Shown here in pieces: positions 7,748 to 15,114 of a stretch of 41,823 bases of DNA. The translations under genes and the position numbers were made by a program. The notes under the pieces are model-generated. The model was given only the letters and a program-made list of their open reading frames with translations, searched no databases and was not told the DNA's origin. The stretch comes from Paracoccus denitrificans (GTDB lineage: Bacteria > Pseudomonadota > Alphaproteobacteria > Rhodobacterales > Rhodobacteraceae), in NCBI GenBank assembly GCA_005768755.1, contig VAFL01000023.1:1-41823 (forward strand). The letters are read 5' to 3'. The first letter of the stretch is position 1; the number at the start of each line of letters is the position of its first letter.

Positions 7748-8218
7748 ATGAAGCTCACGGCATATTCGAATTACGCGTTCCGATCGCTTCAGCTTGCCGC
7801 GCTCAGGTCACCCGAACTTGTCCGCGTGGATGACGTGGTCAGGGTGCATGGGCTGGCCCGACCGCATATAGTGAAGATCGTGCACGAACTGGGACAGGCT
7901 GGACTTGTGGAAACAAGGCGGGGAAGAGGCGGCGGATTCAGGCTGGCACGTCCTGCGGAGGAAATCGTCGTGGGGAATGTCATCCGGCTGACCGAAGGAC
8001 CGCTCGATGTGGTCGAATGCTTCAACCCTGAAAAAAACACCTGTCCGTTGATCGGCATCTGCAAGCTATCGCGGGCACTGAGCGAGGCGACGAAGGCATT
8101 CATGGCGGTGCTCGACGACCTGACGCTTGCGGATATTGCGTCGAACAAGAGCGAGCTGTTGTCCCGCATCACGCCAATAGAAGAGGGCATCGTTTGGCCA
8201 TCGCGGAGGGCGCGATGA
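7748..8218 (+). CDS. Rrf2-family transcriptional regulator with three-cysteine cluster (NsrR/IscR-like)
   Basis: A 156-residue Rrf2 protein. The N-terminal winged helix (KLTAYSNYAFRSLQLAAL, with LARPHIVKIVHELGQAGLVETRRGRGGGFRLA) is followed by the dimer helix and the loop C-FNPEKNT-C-PLIGI-C holding three cysteines, the arrangement that binds a 2Fe-2S or 4Fe-4S cluster in NsrR, IscR and RsrR. Known family members sense nitric oxide, iron-sulfur status or redox state. Its place at the head of a sulfur island suggests response to sulfide or persulfide, which is inference. It is the first gene of an operon with the Crp/Fnr gene, overlapping it by 4 bases (ATGA). Confidence 0.85.
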   Translation: MKLTAYSNYAFRSLQLAALRSPELVRVDDVVRVHGLARPHIVKIVHELGQAGLVETRRGRGGGFRLARPAEEIVVGNVIRLTEGPLDVVECFNPEKNTCPLIGICKLSRALSEATKAFMAVLDDLTLADIASNKSELLSRITPIEEGIVWPSRRAR

Positions 8219-8880
8219 GCACTGGAGACTGGACCGAACGATTTCAGGGGACCAGAGCCCTACCGCGCGGTGTGCGGGATCGGCTGCTAAAGGTCGCGCA
8301 GATCCGCAATTATCCCAAAGGTCAGGAAGTATTCGGTCGGCGCAACATTCCCGATAGCCTGTTGTTCCTGCTGGAGGGGACGATCCGCGTCTCGCAGACT
8401 TCCGAGAACGGACGTGACATCGTGCTATACCGCGTCGATGCGGGCGAAAGCTGCGTGCTGACGACGGCCTGCATGCTGGCGGAAGAGGCTTACAACGCTG
8501 AGGGTCTGGCGGAGTCCGAGATCAGCGTCGTCGTCCTTCCGAGACCTGCCTTCGACGCCCTCGTTGCCGATGAAGCGGCCTTTCGCAATTTCGTGTTCGC
8601 AGCCTATTCGCGGCGGCTGATCGACCTTCTGCGCGTTGTGGACGATGTCGCGTTCGGCCGGATCGACGTTCGGCTCGCCGAGCGCCTCCTCGCCCTGGTA
8701 GGCGGCGACAGGGAGATCGCGGCGACCCATGCGCAGATCGCAACCGAACTGGGAACGGCGCGAGAAGTCATCTCGCGCGTGCTGCACGATTTCCAGAAGC
8801 GCGGCTTCATCGCGCAATCGCGCGGACGAATCGAGCTCACCAACAAGCCGGCCCTCCGGGAGCTTGCCGACAGCGCATAG
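8215..8880 (+). CDS. Crp/Fnr-family transcriptional regulator with C-x5-C pair in the sensor domain
   Basis: The start at 8215 overlaps the Rrf2 stop (ATGA) and has a GGAGGGC site. It has 221 residues: a cyclic-nucleotide-binding-like beta-roll (residues ~20-115), a dimer helix and a C-terminal winged helix (~168-210). The recognition helix TAREVISRVLHDF carries R183, E184, S187 and R188, combining residues used by CRP and FNR to read half-sites. It lacks the N-terminal cysteines of FNR. Instead C80 and C86 (GESCVLTTACML) sit in the effector roll and could form a disulfide or polysulfide link. With the Rrf2 gene it is a candidate sensor pair for the island. Confidence 0.85.
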   Translation: MSTGDWTERFQGTRALPRGVRDRLLKVAQIRNYPKGQEVFGRRNIPDSLLFLLEGTIRVSQTSENGRDIVLYRVDAGESCVLTTACMLAEEAYNAEGLAESEISVVVLPRPAFDALVADEAAFRNFVFAAYSRRLIDLLRVVDDVAFGRIDVRLAERLLALVGGDREIAATHAQIATELGTAREVISRVLHDFQKRGFIAQSRGRIELTNKPALRELADSA

Positions 8881-8908
8881 CTGATCGCCAAAGAAAAATC
8901 GCCGCTCG

Positions 8909-8963
8909 GTGACAATATCACTGAAGCGGTGCCGCCAAACTTATACGTCATGGTCAACTTTCA
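8909..8963 (+). promoter_or_regulatory. Control region of the sulfur operon: 13-bp dyad plus TTATAC-N9-AACTTTCA module, copy 2
   Basis: GTGACAATATCAC (8909-8921) differs from the 7684 dyad at two central positions only. TTATAC (8941-8946) and AACTTTCA (8956-8963), again 9 bases apart, follow before the start codon at 8979. The half-sites are GTGA-N5-TCAC, one base closer than the usual CRP/FNR spacing of N6. Confidence 0.6.
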
Positions 8964-8978
8964 AGTCCGGAGGACGCC

Positions 8979-9194
8979 ATGACGACCAATGTCGGAACCC
9001 TCGACCGTATCCTGCGCGCCGCGTTGGGGCTGGTCCTGCTCTATCTCGCCTTCTTCAGCGGTCTGCAGCTCTTCGCCGAGCCTCTGTTCAAATATGGTGC
9101 GGCCGTCGTCGGCGTCGTCATGCTCGCGACGTCGCTGATGAAGATGTGCCCGCTCTACTCAATGCTCGGTCTCAAGACATGCCGGGACTGCTGA
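8979..9194 (+). CDS. Small membrane protein of the DUF2892 (YgaP-like) family, 71 residues
   Basis: An AGGAGG-like site (GGAGGACGCC) precedes the ATG. Two hydrophobic helices (residues ~12-31 and ~39-55) separated by a short turn, with a C-terminal MCPLYSMLGLKTCRDC segment rich in cysteine, match DUF2892 proteins. In YgaP the same membrane module is fused to a rhodanese. Here it is free-standing and first in the sulfur operon, while the rhodanese sits at the far end. The three C-terminal cysteines could carry sulfane sulfur at the membrane surface, which is an inference. Confidence 0.75.
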   Translation: MTTNVGTLDRILRAALGLVLLYLAFFSGLQLFAEPLFKYGAAVVGVVMLATSLMKMCPLYSMLGLKTCRDC

Positions 9195-9195
9195 G

Positions 9196-9627
9196 ATGGA
9201 GACTGCGTTCACACCCGTCACATCGTTCGGCGGCGGTCTGCTGATCGGCCTTGGCGCGGTCCTTCTGATGCTCGGGCTCGGCCGGATCTTCGGCGCGACC
9301 GGCATCCTGTCGGGCGCGATCTTTGCGGAGAGCCGGGAGGAGATGAGCTGGCGGCTCGCCCTGATCGCCGGAATGATACTCGCACCCGTGCTGATCTTCG
9401 CCATTACAGGCGCGATGCCGGCTCTGACAGTTCCGGTCAGCCCGGCGATGATCGCCGTAGGCGGCGTCATCGTGGGGCTGGGCGCCAGCCTCGGCTCCGG
9501 CTGCACGTCGGGACACGGGGTCTGCGGGCTGTCGCGTCTGTCGGTCCGATCGCTGGTCGCCGTGCCAACCTTCATGGCAACGGCCGCAATCACCGTCTTC
9601 CTCGTCCGCCACGTGTTCGGAGGCTGA
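9196..9627 (+). CDS. YeeE/YedE-family sulfur transport half-protein, first half
   Basis: A 143-residue membrane protein with four or five hydrophobic segments and the family signature GCTSGHGVCGLSR (C103, C110). Full-length YeeE/TsuA proteins import thiosulfate through a path lined by cysteines. Half-size pairs of this type (PmpA/PmpB-like) occur beside sulfur-oxidation genes. It starts 1 base after the stop of the DUF2892 gene and is followed 3 bases later by its partner, so the two halves are clearly translated together. The substrate is not shown by the sequence. Confidence 0.8.
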   Translation: METAFTPVTSFGGGLLIGLGAVLLMLGLGRIFGATGILSGAIFAESREEMSWRLALIAGMILAPVLIFAITGAMPALTVPVSPAMIAVGGVIVGLGASLGSGCTSGHGVCGLSRLSVRSLVAVPTFMATAAITVFLVRHVFGG

Positions 9628-9630
9628 TCC

Positions 9631-10062
9631 ATGAAGCTTGTCTTTGTACTCTTCACGGGTGTCGTCTTTGGCACCGGCATCGCCCTCTCGGGCATGATGG
9701 ACCCGGCCAAGGTCCTGAACTTCTTCGACCTCGCGGGCAGTTGGGACCCGAGCTTGGCCTTCGTCATGGGCGGGGCGCTGCTCGTGGCGGCGATCGGTTA
9801 CCGCCTGGTCTGGCGGCGCGGTGCTCCGCTCTTCGGCGGACGCTTCCAGGTTCCCGCCGGGACCGACATCGACATGAAGCTCGTCGGTGGTTCGGCCTTG
9901 TTCGGTATCGGCTGGGGCATCGCCGGCTTCTGCCCGGGCGCGGCCATTCCGGCCCTCGGAACCGGGCGCTGGGAAGTTGCCCTGTTCCTGGCCGCAGTCA
10001 TCGTCGGTTTCTGGCTGCGCCGCGTCTTCGCGTCGCTGGGGCAACCGCGCGTCGCATCCTGA
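9631..10062 (+). CDS. YeeE/YedE-family sulfur transport half-protein, second half
   Basis: A 143-residue membrane protein with the N-terminal GIALSGMMDPAKVLNF motif and GWGIAGFCPGAAIPALGTG (C101), both conserved in the second half of YeeE/YedE transporters. It pairs with the preceding gene. Together they would make one two-chain channel for a small sulfur species such as thiosulfate or a persulfide. Start and stop are unambiguous and translation is coupled to the upstream half. Confidence 0.8.
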   Translation: MKLVFVLFTGVVFGTGIALSGMMDPAKVLNFFDLAGSWDPSLAFVMGGALLVAAIGYRLVWRRGAPLFGGRFQVPAGTDIDMKLVGGSALFGIGWGIAGFCPGAAIPALGTGRWEVALFLAAVIVGFWLRRVFASLGQPRVAS

Positions 10063-10091
10063 GGCACCGCACCATTCAAGGAGAGAAAACC

Positions 10092-10973
10092 ATGACATAC
10101 CCCGTGGACATGACCATCAAACCCGAGGTCCAGGCCTTCTTCGACGAGGCCACGAACACGATCAGCTATATCGTCAAGGACCCGTCCTCGTCGGCCTGCG
10201 CTATCGTCGATAGCGTCATGGACATCGACTACGCCGCCGGGCGGATAACCTACGACCATGCGGACGAACTGATCCGACAGGTGCAGTCGCAGGGGCTGAA
10301 GCTGGAGTGGATCATCGAGACCCACGTCCACGCCGATCACCTTTCAGCCGCTCCCTACATCCAGCAGAAGCTTGGTGGAAAAATCGGTATCGGCGCGAAG
10401 ATCATGGTCGTGCAGGAGACCTTTGGAAAGGTCTTCAACGAAGGCACCGAGTTCCAGCGCGACGGCAGCCAGTTCGACCGCCTGTTCGACGACGGCGACA
10501 CCTACATGGTCGGAAACATGCCCGCCTTCGCCATGTACACGCCCGGCCACACGCCCGCCTGCATGGTGCATGTGATGGGCGACGCGGCCTTCGTGGGTGA
10601 CACTCTGTTCATGCCCGATGGCGGGTCGGCGCGCGCCGATTTCCCGGGTGGAGATGCGGCGACACTCTACGACTCGATCCAGAAAGTCCTGGCCCTGCCG
10701 GACGAGATGCGGCTGTTCATGTGCCACGACTACGGGCCGAACGGGCGCGACATCCAGTGGGAGACCACGGTGGGGGACGAGAAGGCGCACAACATCCATG
10801 TCGGCGATGGCAAGACAAAGGAGGATTTCGTCAAGTTCCGCACCGAACGCGACGCGACCCTCGCCATGCCCAAGCTGATCATCCCGTCGCTGCAGGTGAA
10901 TATGCGCGCAGGCGAGGTGCCGACCGACAAGGATGGCAATCCGATGCTCAAGGTGCCCCTGAACGGTCTTTGA
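10092..10973 (+). CDS. Persulfide-dioxygenase-like metallo-beta-lactamase-fold hydrolase (ETHE1/Blh type), copy 1
   Basis: The ATG at 10092 follows AAGGAGAG. The 293-residue protein has the motif THVHADH (77-83) plus H153 (PGHT), D170 (VGDTLF) and H212 (CHDYG), the metal set of the ETHE1 group, which uses a single iron to oxidise glutathione persulfide to sulfite. The length is nearer to Blh-type proteins (about 290) than to short ETHE1 forms (about 240). In Agrobacterium and Xylella the blh gene also carries a DUF442-type phosphatase-like domain, which in this window is found on the sulfide:quinone oxidoreductase instead. The likely role is removal of persulfide made by that enzyme. A second, divergent copy lies at 15115. 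Confidence 0.85.
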   Translation: MTYPVDMTIKPEVQAFFDEATNTISYIVKDPSSSACAIVDSVMDIDYAAGRITYDHADELIRQVQSQGLKLEWIIETHVHADHLSAAPYIQQKLGGKIGIGAKIMVVQETFGKVFNEGTEFQRDGSQFDRLFDDGDTYMVGNMPAFAMYTPGHTPACMVHVMGDAAFVGDTLFMPDGGSARADFPGGDAATLYDSIQKVLALPDEMRLFMCHDYGPNGRDIQWETTVGDEKAHNIHVGDGKTKEDFVKFRTERDATLAMPKLIIPSLQVNMRAGEVPTDKDGNPMLKVPLNGL

Positions 10974-11008
10974 GAGATAGTGCGCTTACACATCGAAAGG
11001 AGAAGACA

Positions 11009-11500
11009 ATGTCGAACAACGCAACGGTGGAGAACCTGAACAAGGCGCTTCAAATGGAAATGAGCGCCGCGCATCAGTATCAATTGCACGCGCATGTCCT
11101 CGACGATTGGGGCCTCAATTTGCTGGCAGACAAGTTGCGTGAGGAACAGGCAGAGGAAATCGGACACTCCGACCTGTTCATCGAGCGCATCATGTTCCTG
11201 AAAGGAACGCCCGAGATTGCTTTCGCAAAATCGCCCAAGCGCGCGGAAACCCTGCCGGATATGTTCAAGGCCGACCTTGCCGATGAAGAGGAGGCCATTG
11301 AATTCTATCTCAGCGCGGCCCGACAAGCCTATGAGGCCAACGATGTCGGATCGCGCATGCTCTTCGAAAGGATCGCCATGGATGAAGAAGGCCATAAGGC
11401 CTGGTTGGAGCTGCAACTGGAGTTGATCGAACGCATCGGCGACCGGGCGTACAGCGCGAAGATGGTTTCGGTCATACAAGACGAAGACCCATCCACTTGA
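11009..11500 (+). CDS. Bacterioferritin-like ferritin lacking the haem-ligand methionine
   Basis: Start at 11009 after AAGGAGAAG. The 163-residue protein is close to bacterioferritin throughout. The di-iron ligands are visible as E17 (ALQMEM), E50 and H53 (EEIGHSD) and the DEEGH segment near residue 128. Where E. coli bacterioferritin has the haem-binding M52, this protein has I51, so haem binding between subunits is unlikely. It would oxidise Fe2+ and store it as mineral. In a sulfide-handling operon, iron sequestration may limit FeS precipitation or Fenton chemistry, which is an inference. Confidence 0.85.
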   Translation: MSNNATVENLNKALQMEMSAAHQYQLHAHVLDDWGLNLLADKLREEQAEEIGHSDLFIERIMFLKGTPEIAFAKSPKRAETLPDMFKADLADEEEAIEFYLSAARQAYEANDVGSRMLFERIAMDEEGHKAWLELQLELIERIGDRAYSAKMVSVIQDEDPST

Positions 11501-11579
11501 AGAAGTCCGCAGGTGCGATGGCGGCGCTTCGGCGTCGGTGAACGGTCTTTGATCTAAACCAACAGGGAGGAATGCGACG

Positions 11580-13259
11580 ATGGAACTGAAAAAGATCTCG
11601 CCGAAAGTTACGGTGTCCCCGCAGATCGCAGCCATGGACATGGCCGCGATCAAGGCTGCAGGCTATCGTGCGATCATCTGCAATCGCCCCGATGGGGAAG
11701 GCGCTGACCAGCCAAGCTTCGAAGAGATCGAGGCCGCTGCCAAGGCCGAGGGAATCGAGACGCGCTACGTCCCGGTTGAGTCGGGGATGGTGACCGATCA
11801 GGACGTTGCTGCCTTCGGCCAGGCGCTGGCAGAGGTGCAACGCCCGGTCCTGGCCTACTGCCGGACCGGCACACGCTCGGCGACACTCTGGTCGCTGCAC
11901 GAGGCGAAAAAGCGACCCGTCTGCGAGATCCTCGCCATGACGAAGGCGGCATGCTATGACATGAACGGTGTCGCGCGCCGCGTCGCCAACGGCGGCAAGA
12001 CCCCGACCGACACCGGCGATGCGCACTACAAAGTGGTCATCGTCGGCGCGGGTGCCGGCGGCGTCGCAGTCGCGGCAAGCCTCAAGTCGCGCAAGCCCGG
12101 CCTCGAGATCGCGATCATCGATCCCGCCGAAATTCACTATTACCAGCCCGGCTGGACGATGGTCGGCGGCGGCATATTCGAGGCACAGGAAACCGCCAAG
12201 ACAATGGGCAGCCTGATCCCGAAAGGGGTCAAGTGGATCAAGGCCGCGGTCGCGGCCTTCGAGCCGCAGAACAACGCGATCATCCTCGATGGTTGCCGTG
12301 TCGTGAAATACGATCGTCTCGTCGTCTGTCCCGGTCTCAAGCTCGACTGGGGCAAGGTCGAAGGCCTTGTCGATACGCTCGGCCGGAACGGGGTGACCTC
12401 GAACTATCGCTACGACCTGGCGCCCTACACCTGGCAACTGGTGCAGGAGATGCGCGGCGGCACCGCGCTCTTCACCCAGCCGCCGATGCCAATCAAATGC
12501 GCCGGCGCGCCGCAGAAGGCGATGTATCTCTCGGCCGACCACTGGCATCGGTCCGGTCGTCTCAAGGACATCGACATCCACTTCTGCAACGCGGGCGGCG
12601 TGCTCTTTGGCGTGAAGGACTACGTGCCGGCACTGATGGAATACGTGAAGAAGTACGACGCGACGCTGGACTTCTTCCACAATCTCGTGGCGGTCGACGG
12701 GCCGGCGAAGACGGCCACCTTCGAGGTCAAGGAGGCCGAGAAGGAACCCCGCCGCGTCGAGATGGAGTTTGACATGATGCATGTCTGCCCGCCGCAGACA
12801 GCGCCGGACTTCATTCGCGTCTCGCCGCTGGCCGATCCGGCGGGTTGGGTCGACGTTGACCAGGCGACGCTGCGCCACAAGAGCTTCGACAACATCTGGG
12901 CGCTTGGCGACGTGATGAACGCACCCAATGCCAAGACTGCGGCAGCGGCGCGGAAACAGGCGCCGACCGTTGCCGAGAACATCGTCGCCGACATCGCCGG
13001 ACGCTCGGCCGTGGCGCAATACGACGGCTATGGCTCGTGCCCGCTGACGGTCGAGCGCGGCAAGATCGTGCTCGCGGAGTTTGGGTACGGAGGGGCGCTA
13101 AAGCCGAGCTTCCCGGCCTTCATGATCGACGGAACGAAGCCAAGCCGCGCCGCGTGGTTCCTGAAGGAAAAGATGCTGCCGCCGATCTACTGGCAAGCGA
13201 TGCTTCGGGGCCGCGAATGGATGGCAAAGCCCGAAAAGCTCGAGACCGCGGCCAAATAA
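11580..13259 (+). CDS. sqr: Fusion of a DUF442 phosphatase-like domain with type II sulfide:quinone oxidoreductase
   Basis: GGGAGG precedes the ATG. Residues 1-~130 form a DUF442-like domain with a CX5R signature (C94-R99, YCRTGTRS), as found at the N-terminus of Blh proteins. From ~150 on it is a flavoprotein: FAD-binding VVIVGAGAGG (152-161), redox cysteines C250 (VVCPGLKLDW) and C307 (KCAGAPQK), and the GDVMNAPNAKTAAAA flavin segment near 443. KCAGAPQK is the signature of type II enzymes, including human SQOR, which pass sulfane sulfur to an acceptor and electrons to quinone. The phosphatase-like domain may take the sulfur or act on the persulfide. It acts at the inner membrane face; TM helices are absent, but the hydrophobic C-terminus (MLPPIYWQAMLRG) may anchor it. 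Confidence 0.9.
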   Translation: MELKKISPKVTVSPQIAAMDMAAIKAAGYRAIICNRPDGEGADQPSFEEIEAAAKAEGIETRYVPVESGMVTDQDVAAFGQALAEVQRPVLAYCRTGTRSATLWSLHEAKKRPVCEILAMTKAACYDMNGVARRVANGGKTPTDTGDAHYKVVIVGAGAGGVAVAASLKSRKPGLEIAIIDPAEIHYYQPGWTMVGGGIFEAQETAKTMGSLIPKGVKWIKAAVAAFEPQNNAIILDGCRVVKYDRLVVCPGLKLDWGKVEGLVDTLGRNGVTSNYRYDLAPYTWQLVQEMRGGTALFTQPPMPIKCAGAPQKAMYLSADHWHRSGRLKDIDIHFCNAGGVLFGVKDYVPALMEYVKKYDATLDFFHNLVAVDGPAKTATFEVKEAEKEPRRVEMEFDMMHVCPPQTAPDFIRVSPLADPAGWVDVDQATLRHKSFDNIWALGDVMNAPNAKTAAAARKQAPTVAENIVADIAGRSAVAQYDGYGSCPLTVERGKIVLAEFGYGGALKPSFPAFMIDGTKPSRAAWFLKEKMLPPIYWQAMLRGREWMAKPEKLETAAK

Positions 13260-13306
13260 CCGAACGGCGCGCCGGCAACTCCTCCCGCCCACCGCGCGTC
13301 CGCGAG

Positions 13307-13329
13307 CGGGGCGCAAAGGTTGCGCCCCG
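13307..13329 (+). promoter_or_regulatory. Strong hairpin between the oxidoreductase and SulP genes
   Basis: A perfect 10-bp stem CGGGGCGCAA/TTGCGCCCCG with a 3-base loop is followed by TTCCCC rather than a T-run. It may be a partial terminator or mRNA-stabilising stem that lowers expression of the downstream SulP segment. Confidence 0.5.
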
Positions 13330-13352
13330 TTCCCCAATCCTGAGAGAACTCG

Positions 13353-15095
13353 ATGAAGCTACGATTTGCCCGATATCTGCCGGTCCTTACATGGGGCCGA
13401 CAGTATGATCGATCCGCGCTGACGAACGATCTCGTTGCGGCGGTAATCGTGACGATCATGCTGATCCCGCAGTCGCTCGCCTATGCGCTTCTGGCAGGCT
13501 TGCCGCCAGAGGCGGGAATCTACGCCTCGATCGCACCGATCCTCCTCTACGCGGTCTTCGGCACCTCACGCGCGCTCGCGGTTGGGCCTGTGGCAGTGGT
13601 CTCGCTTCTGACAGCCTCCGCCGTCGGTCAGGTCGCCGAGCAGGGCACGGCGGGCTATGCCGTCGCCGCGCTGACGCTTGCGGGGCTTTCCGGGGGCTTC
13701 CTGTTGCTGCTCGGCGTCTTCCGCTTGGGGTTTCTGGCCAATTTCCTCAGCCACCCGGTGATCGCGGGATTCATCACCGCGTCCGGCATCCTGATCGCGA
13801 CAAGTCAGCTCAAGCATATCCTCGGGATCGAGGCGGGCGGCCATACGCTGATCGAGATGGTCGGCGCGCTTCTGTCACATCTGGGGCAGATCAACCCGAT
13901 AACGGTGGTCATAGGCGTCACGGCGACGGCATTTCTTTTCTGGGTGCGCAAGGGACTGAAGCCGCTCCTGCGCAGGATGGGCGCAGGTCCGCTTCTGGCC
14001 GACATCGTCACCAAGGCTGGGCCCGTGGCGGCGGTCGTGGTGACGACGCTCGCGGTATGGGTCCTTGATCTTGAAGGCCGCGGCGTCTCCATCGTCGGCG
14101 AGGTGCCGCAGGCCCTGCCGCCGCTGACCCTTCCGGGTTTCGCGCCCGACCTGATCCGTCAACTGGCGATCCCGGCAATCCTGATTTCCATCATCGGCTT
14201 CGTGGAATCCATTTCCGTCGCGCAGACGCTCGCCGCCAAGAAACGCCAGCGCATCGACCCTAATCAGGAACTCATCGGCCTCGGCGCCGCCAACCTCGGT
14301 GCGGCCTTCACCGGCGGCTATCCTGTCACCGGTGGCTTCGCGCGTTCGGTCGTGAACTTCGATGCGGGCGCCGAGACACCGGCCGCCGGCGCTTTCACGG
14401 CGATCGGCCTCGCGATTGCGGCGCTCGCCCTGACGCCGCTGGTCTATTACCTGCCCAACGCGACGTTGGCCGCAACCATCGTCGTCGCCGTGCTCAGCCT
14501 CGTCGATTTCTCCATTCTGAAGAAGACCTGGTCCTATTCGCGCGCCGACTTCACAGCGGTCGCGGCAACGATCTTCCTGACCCTGACCCTGGGCGTCGAG
14601 ATTGGCGTTGCCTCCGGTGTGATCCTGTCCATCGCGCTACACCTTTACAAGACGTCGAAGCCCCATGTCGCCGAGGTCGGGCTCGTTCCCGGCACGAACC
14701 ACTTCCGCAATATCAACCGGCACGAGGTCGAGACCGATGCGCATATCCTCACCCTGCGCGTGGACGAGAGCCTCTACTTCGTAAATGCCCGGTTTCTCGA
14801 GGATCTGATCCAGGATCGCGTGGTCGACGGCGGCGCTCTGCGCCACGTGATCCTCATGTGCTCCGCGGTGAACGAGATCGATTACTCGGCCCTCGAGAGC
14901 CTGGAGGCGATCAATCACCGGCTCACGGATCTGGGGGTCGGACTGCACCTCTCGGAAGTGAAGGGTCCGGTGATGGACCGCCTCAAGACCACACACTTCC
15001 TCGACCAGCTCAACGGACGCGTCTTCCTGTCCCAGCACGACGCCTGGAAGGCGCTTGCCCAACCACTCGCCGACCCGGCCAAAGCCGCAGAATGA
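13353..15095 (+). CDS. SulP-family anion transporter with STAS domain, 580 residues
   Basis: The N-terminal signature NDLVAAVIVTIMLIPQSLAYA (residues ~25-45) and VGPVAVVSLLTAS mark the SLC26/SulP family. Further helices, the GxNLxxAFTGGYPVTGGFARS segment (near 310-330) and a C-terminal STAS domain (from ~450, LTLRVDESLYFVNARFLED) follow. Members move sulfate, bicarbonate or other anions. In this operon export of sulfite/sulfate produced by the dioxygenases, or sulfate uptake, are both reasonable; the sequence does not decide. It is separated from the upstream oxidoreductase by a strong hairpin and is followed 19 bases later by the second persulfide-dioxygenase-like gene. Confidence 0.9.
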   Translation: MKLRFARYLPVLTWGRQYDRSALTNDLVAAVIVTIMLIPQSLAYALLAGLPPEAGIYASIAPILLYAVFGTSRALAVGPVAVVSLLTASAVGQVAEQGTAGYAVAALTLAGLSGGFLLLLGVFRLGFLANFLSHPVIAGFITASGILIATSQLKHILGIEAGGHTLIEMVGALLSHLGQINPITVVIGVTATAFLFWVRKGLKPLLRRMGAGPLLADIVTKAGPVAAVVVTTLAVWVLDLEGRGVSIVGEVPQALPPLTLPGFAPDLIRQLAIPAILISIIGFVESISVAQTLAAKKRQRIDPNQELIGLGAANLGAAFTGGYPVTGGFARSVVNFDAGAETPAAGAFTAIGLAIAALALTPLVYYLPNATLAATIVVAVLSLVDFSILKKTWSYSRADFTAVAATIFLTLTLGVEIGVASGVILSIALHLYKTSKPHVAEVGLVPGTNHFRNINRHEVETDAHILTLRVDESLYFVNARFLEDLIQDRVVDGGALRHVILMCSAVNEIDYSALESLEAINHRLTDLGVGLHLSEVKGPVMDRLKTTHFLDQLNGRVFLSQHDAWKALAQPLADPAKAAE

Positions 15096-15114
15096 CCGAA
15101 AAGGAAAGGACTGC

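Noticed and set aside
7684..8921. Standard CRP or FNR binding sites
   Set aside because: Half-sites GTGA/TCAC are separated by 5 bases, not 6, at both places, so I only call them dyads.
11472..13019. Open frame of 515 codons antisense to the sulfide:quinone oxidoreductase
   Set aside because: The plus strand encodes a complete flavoprotein with all motifs; the antisense product is histidine/arginine-rich with no known domain.
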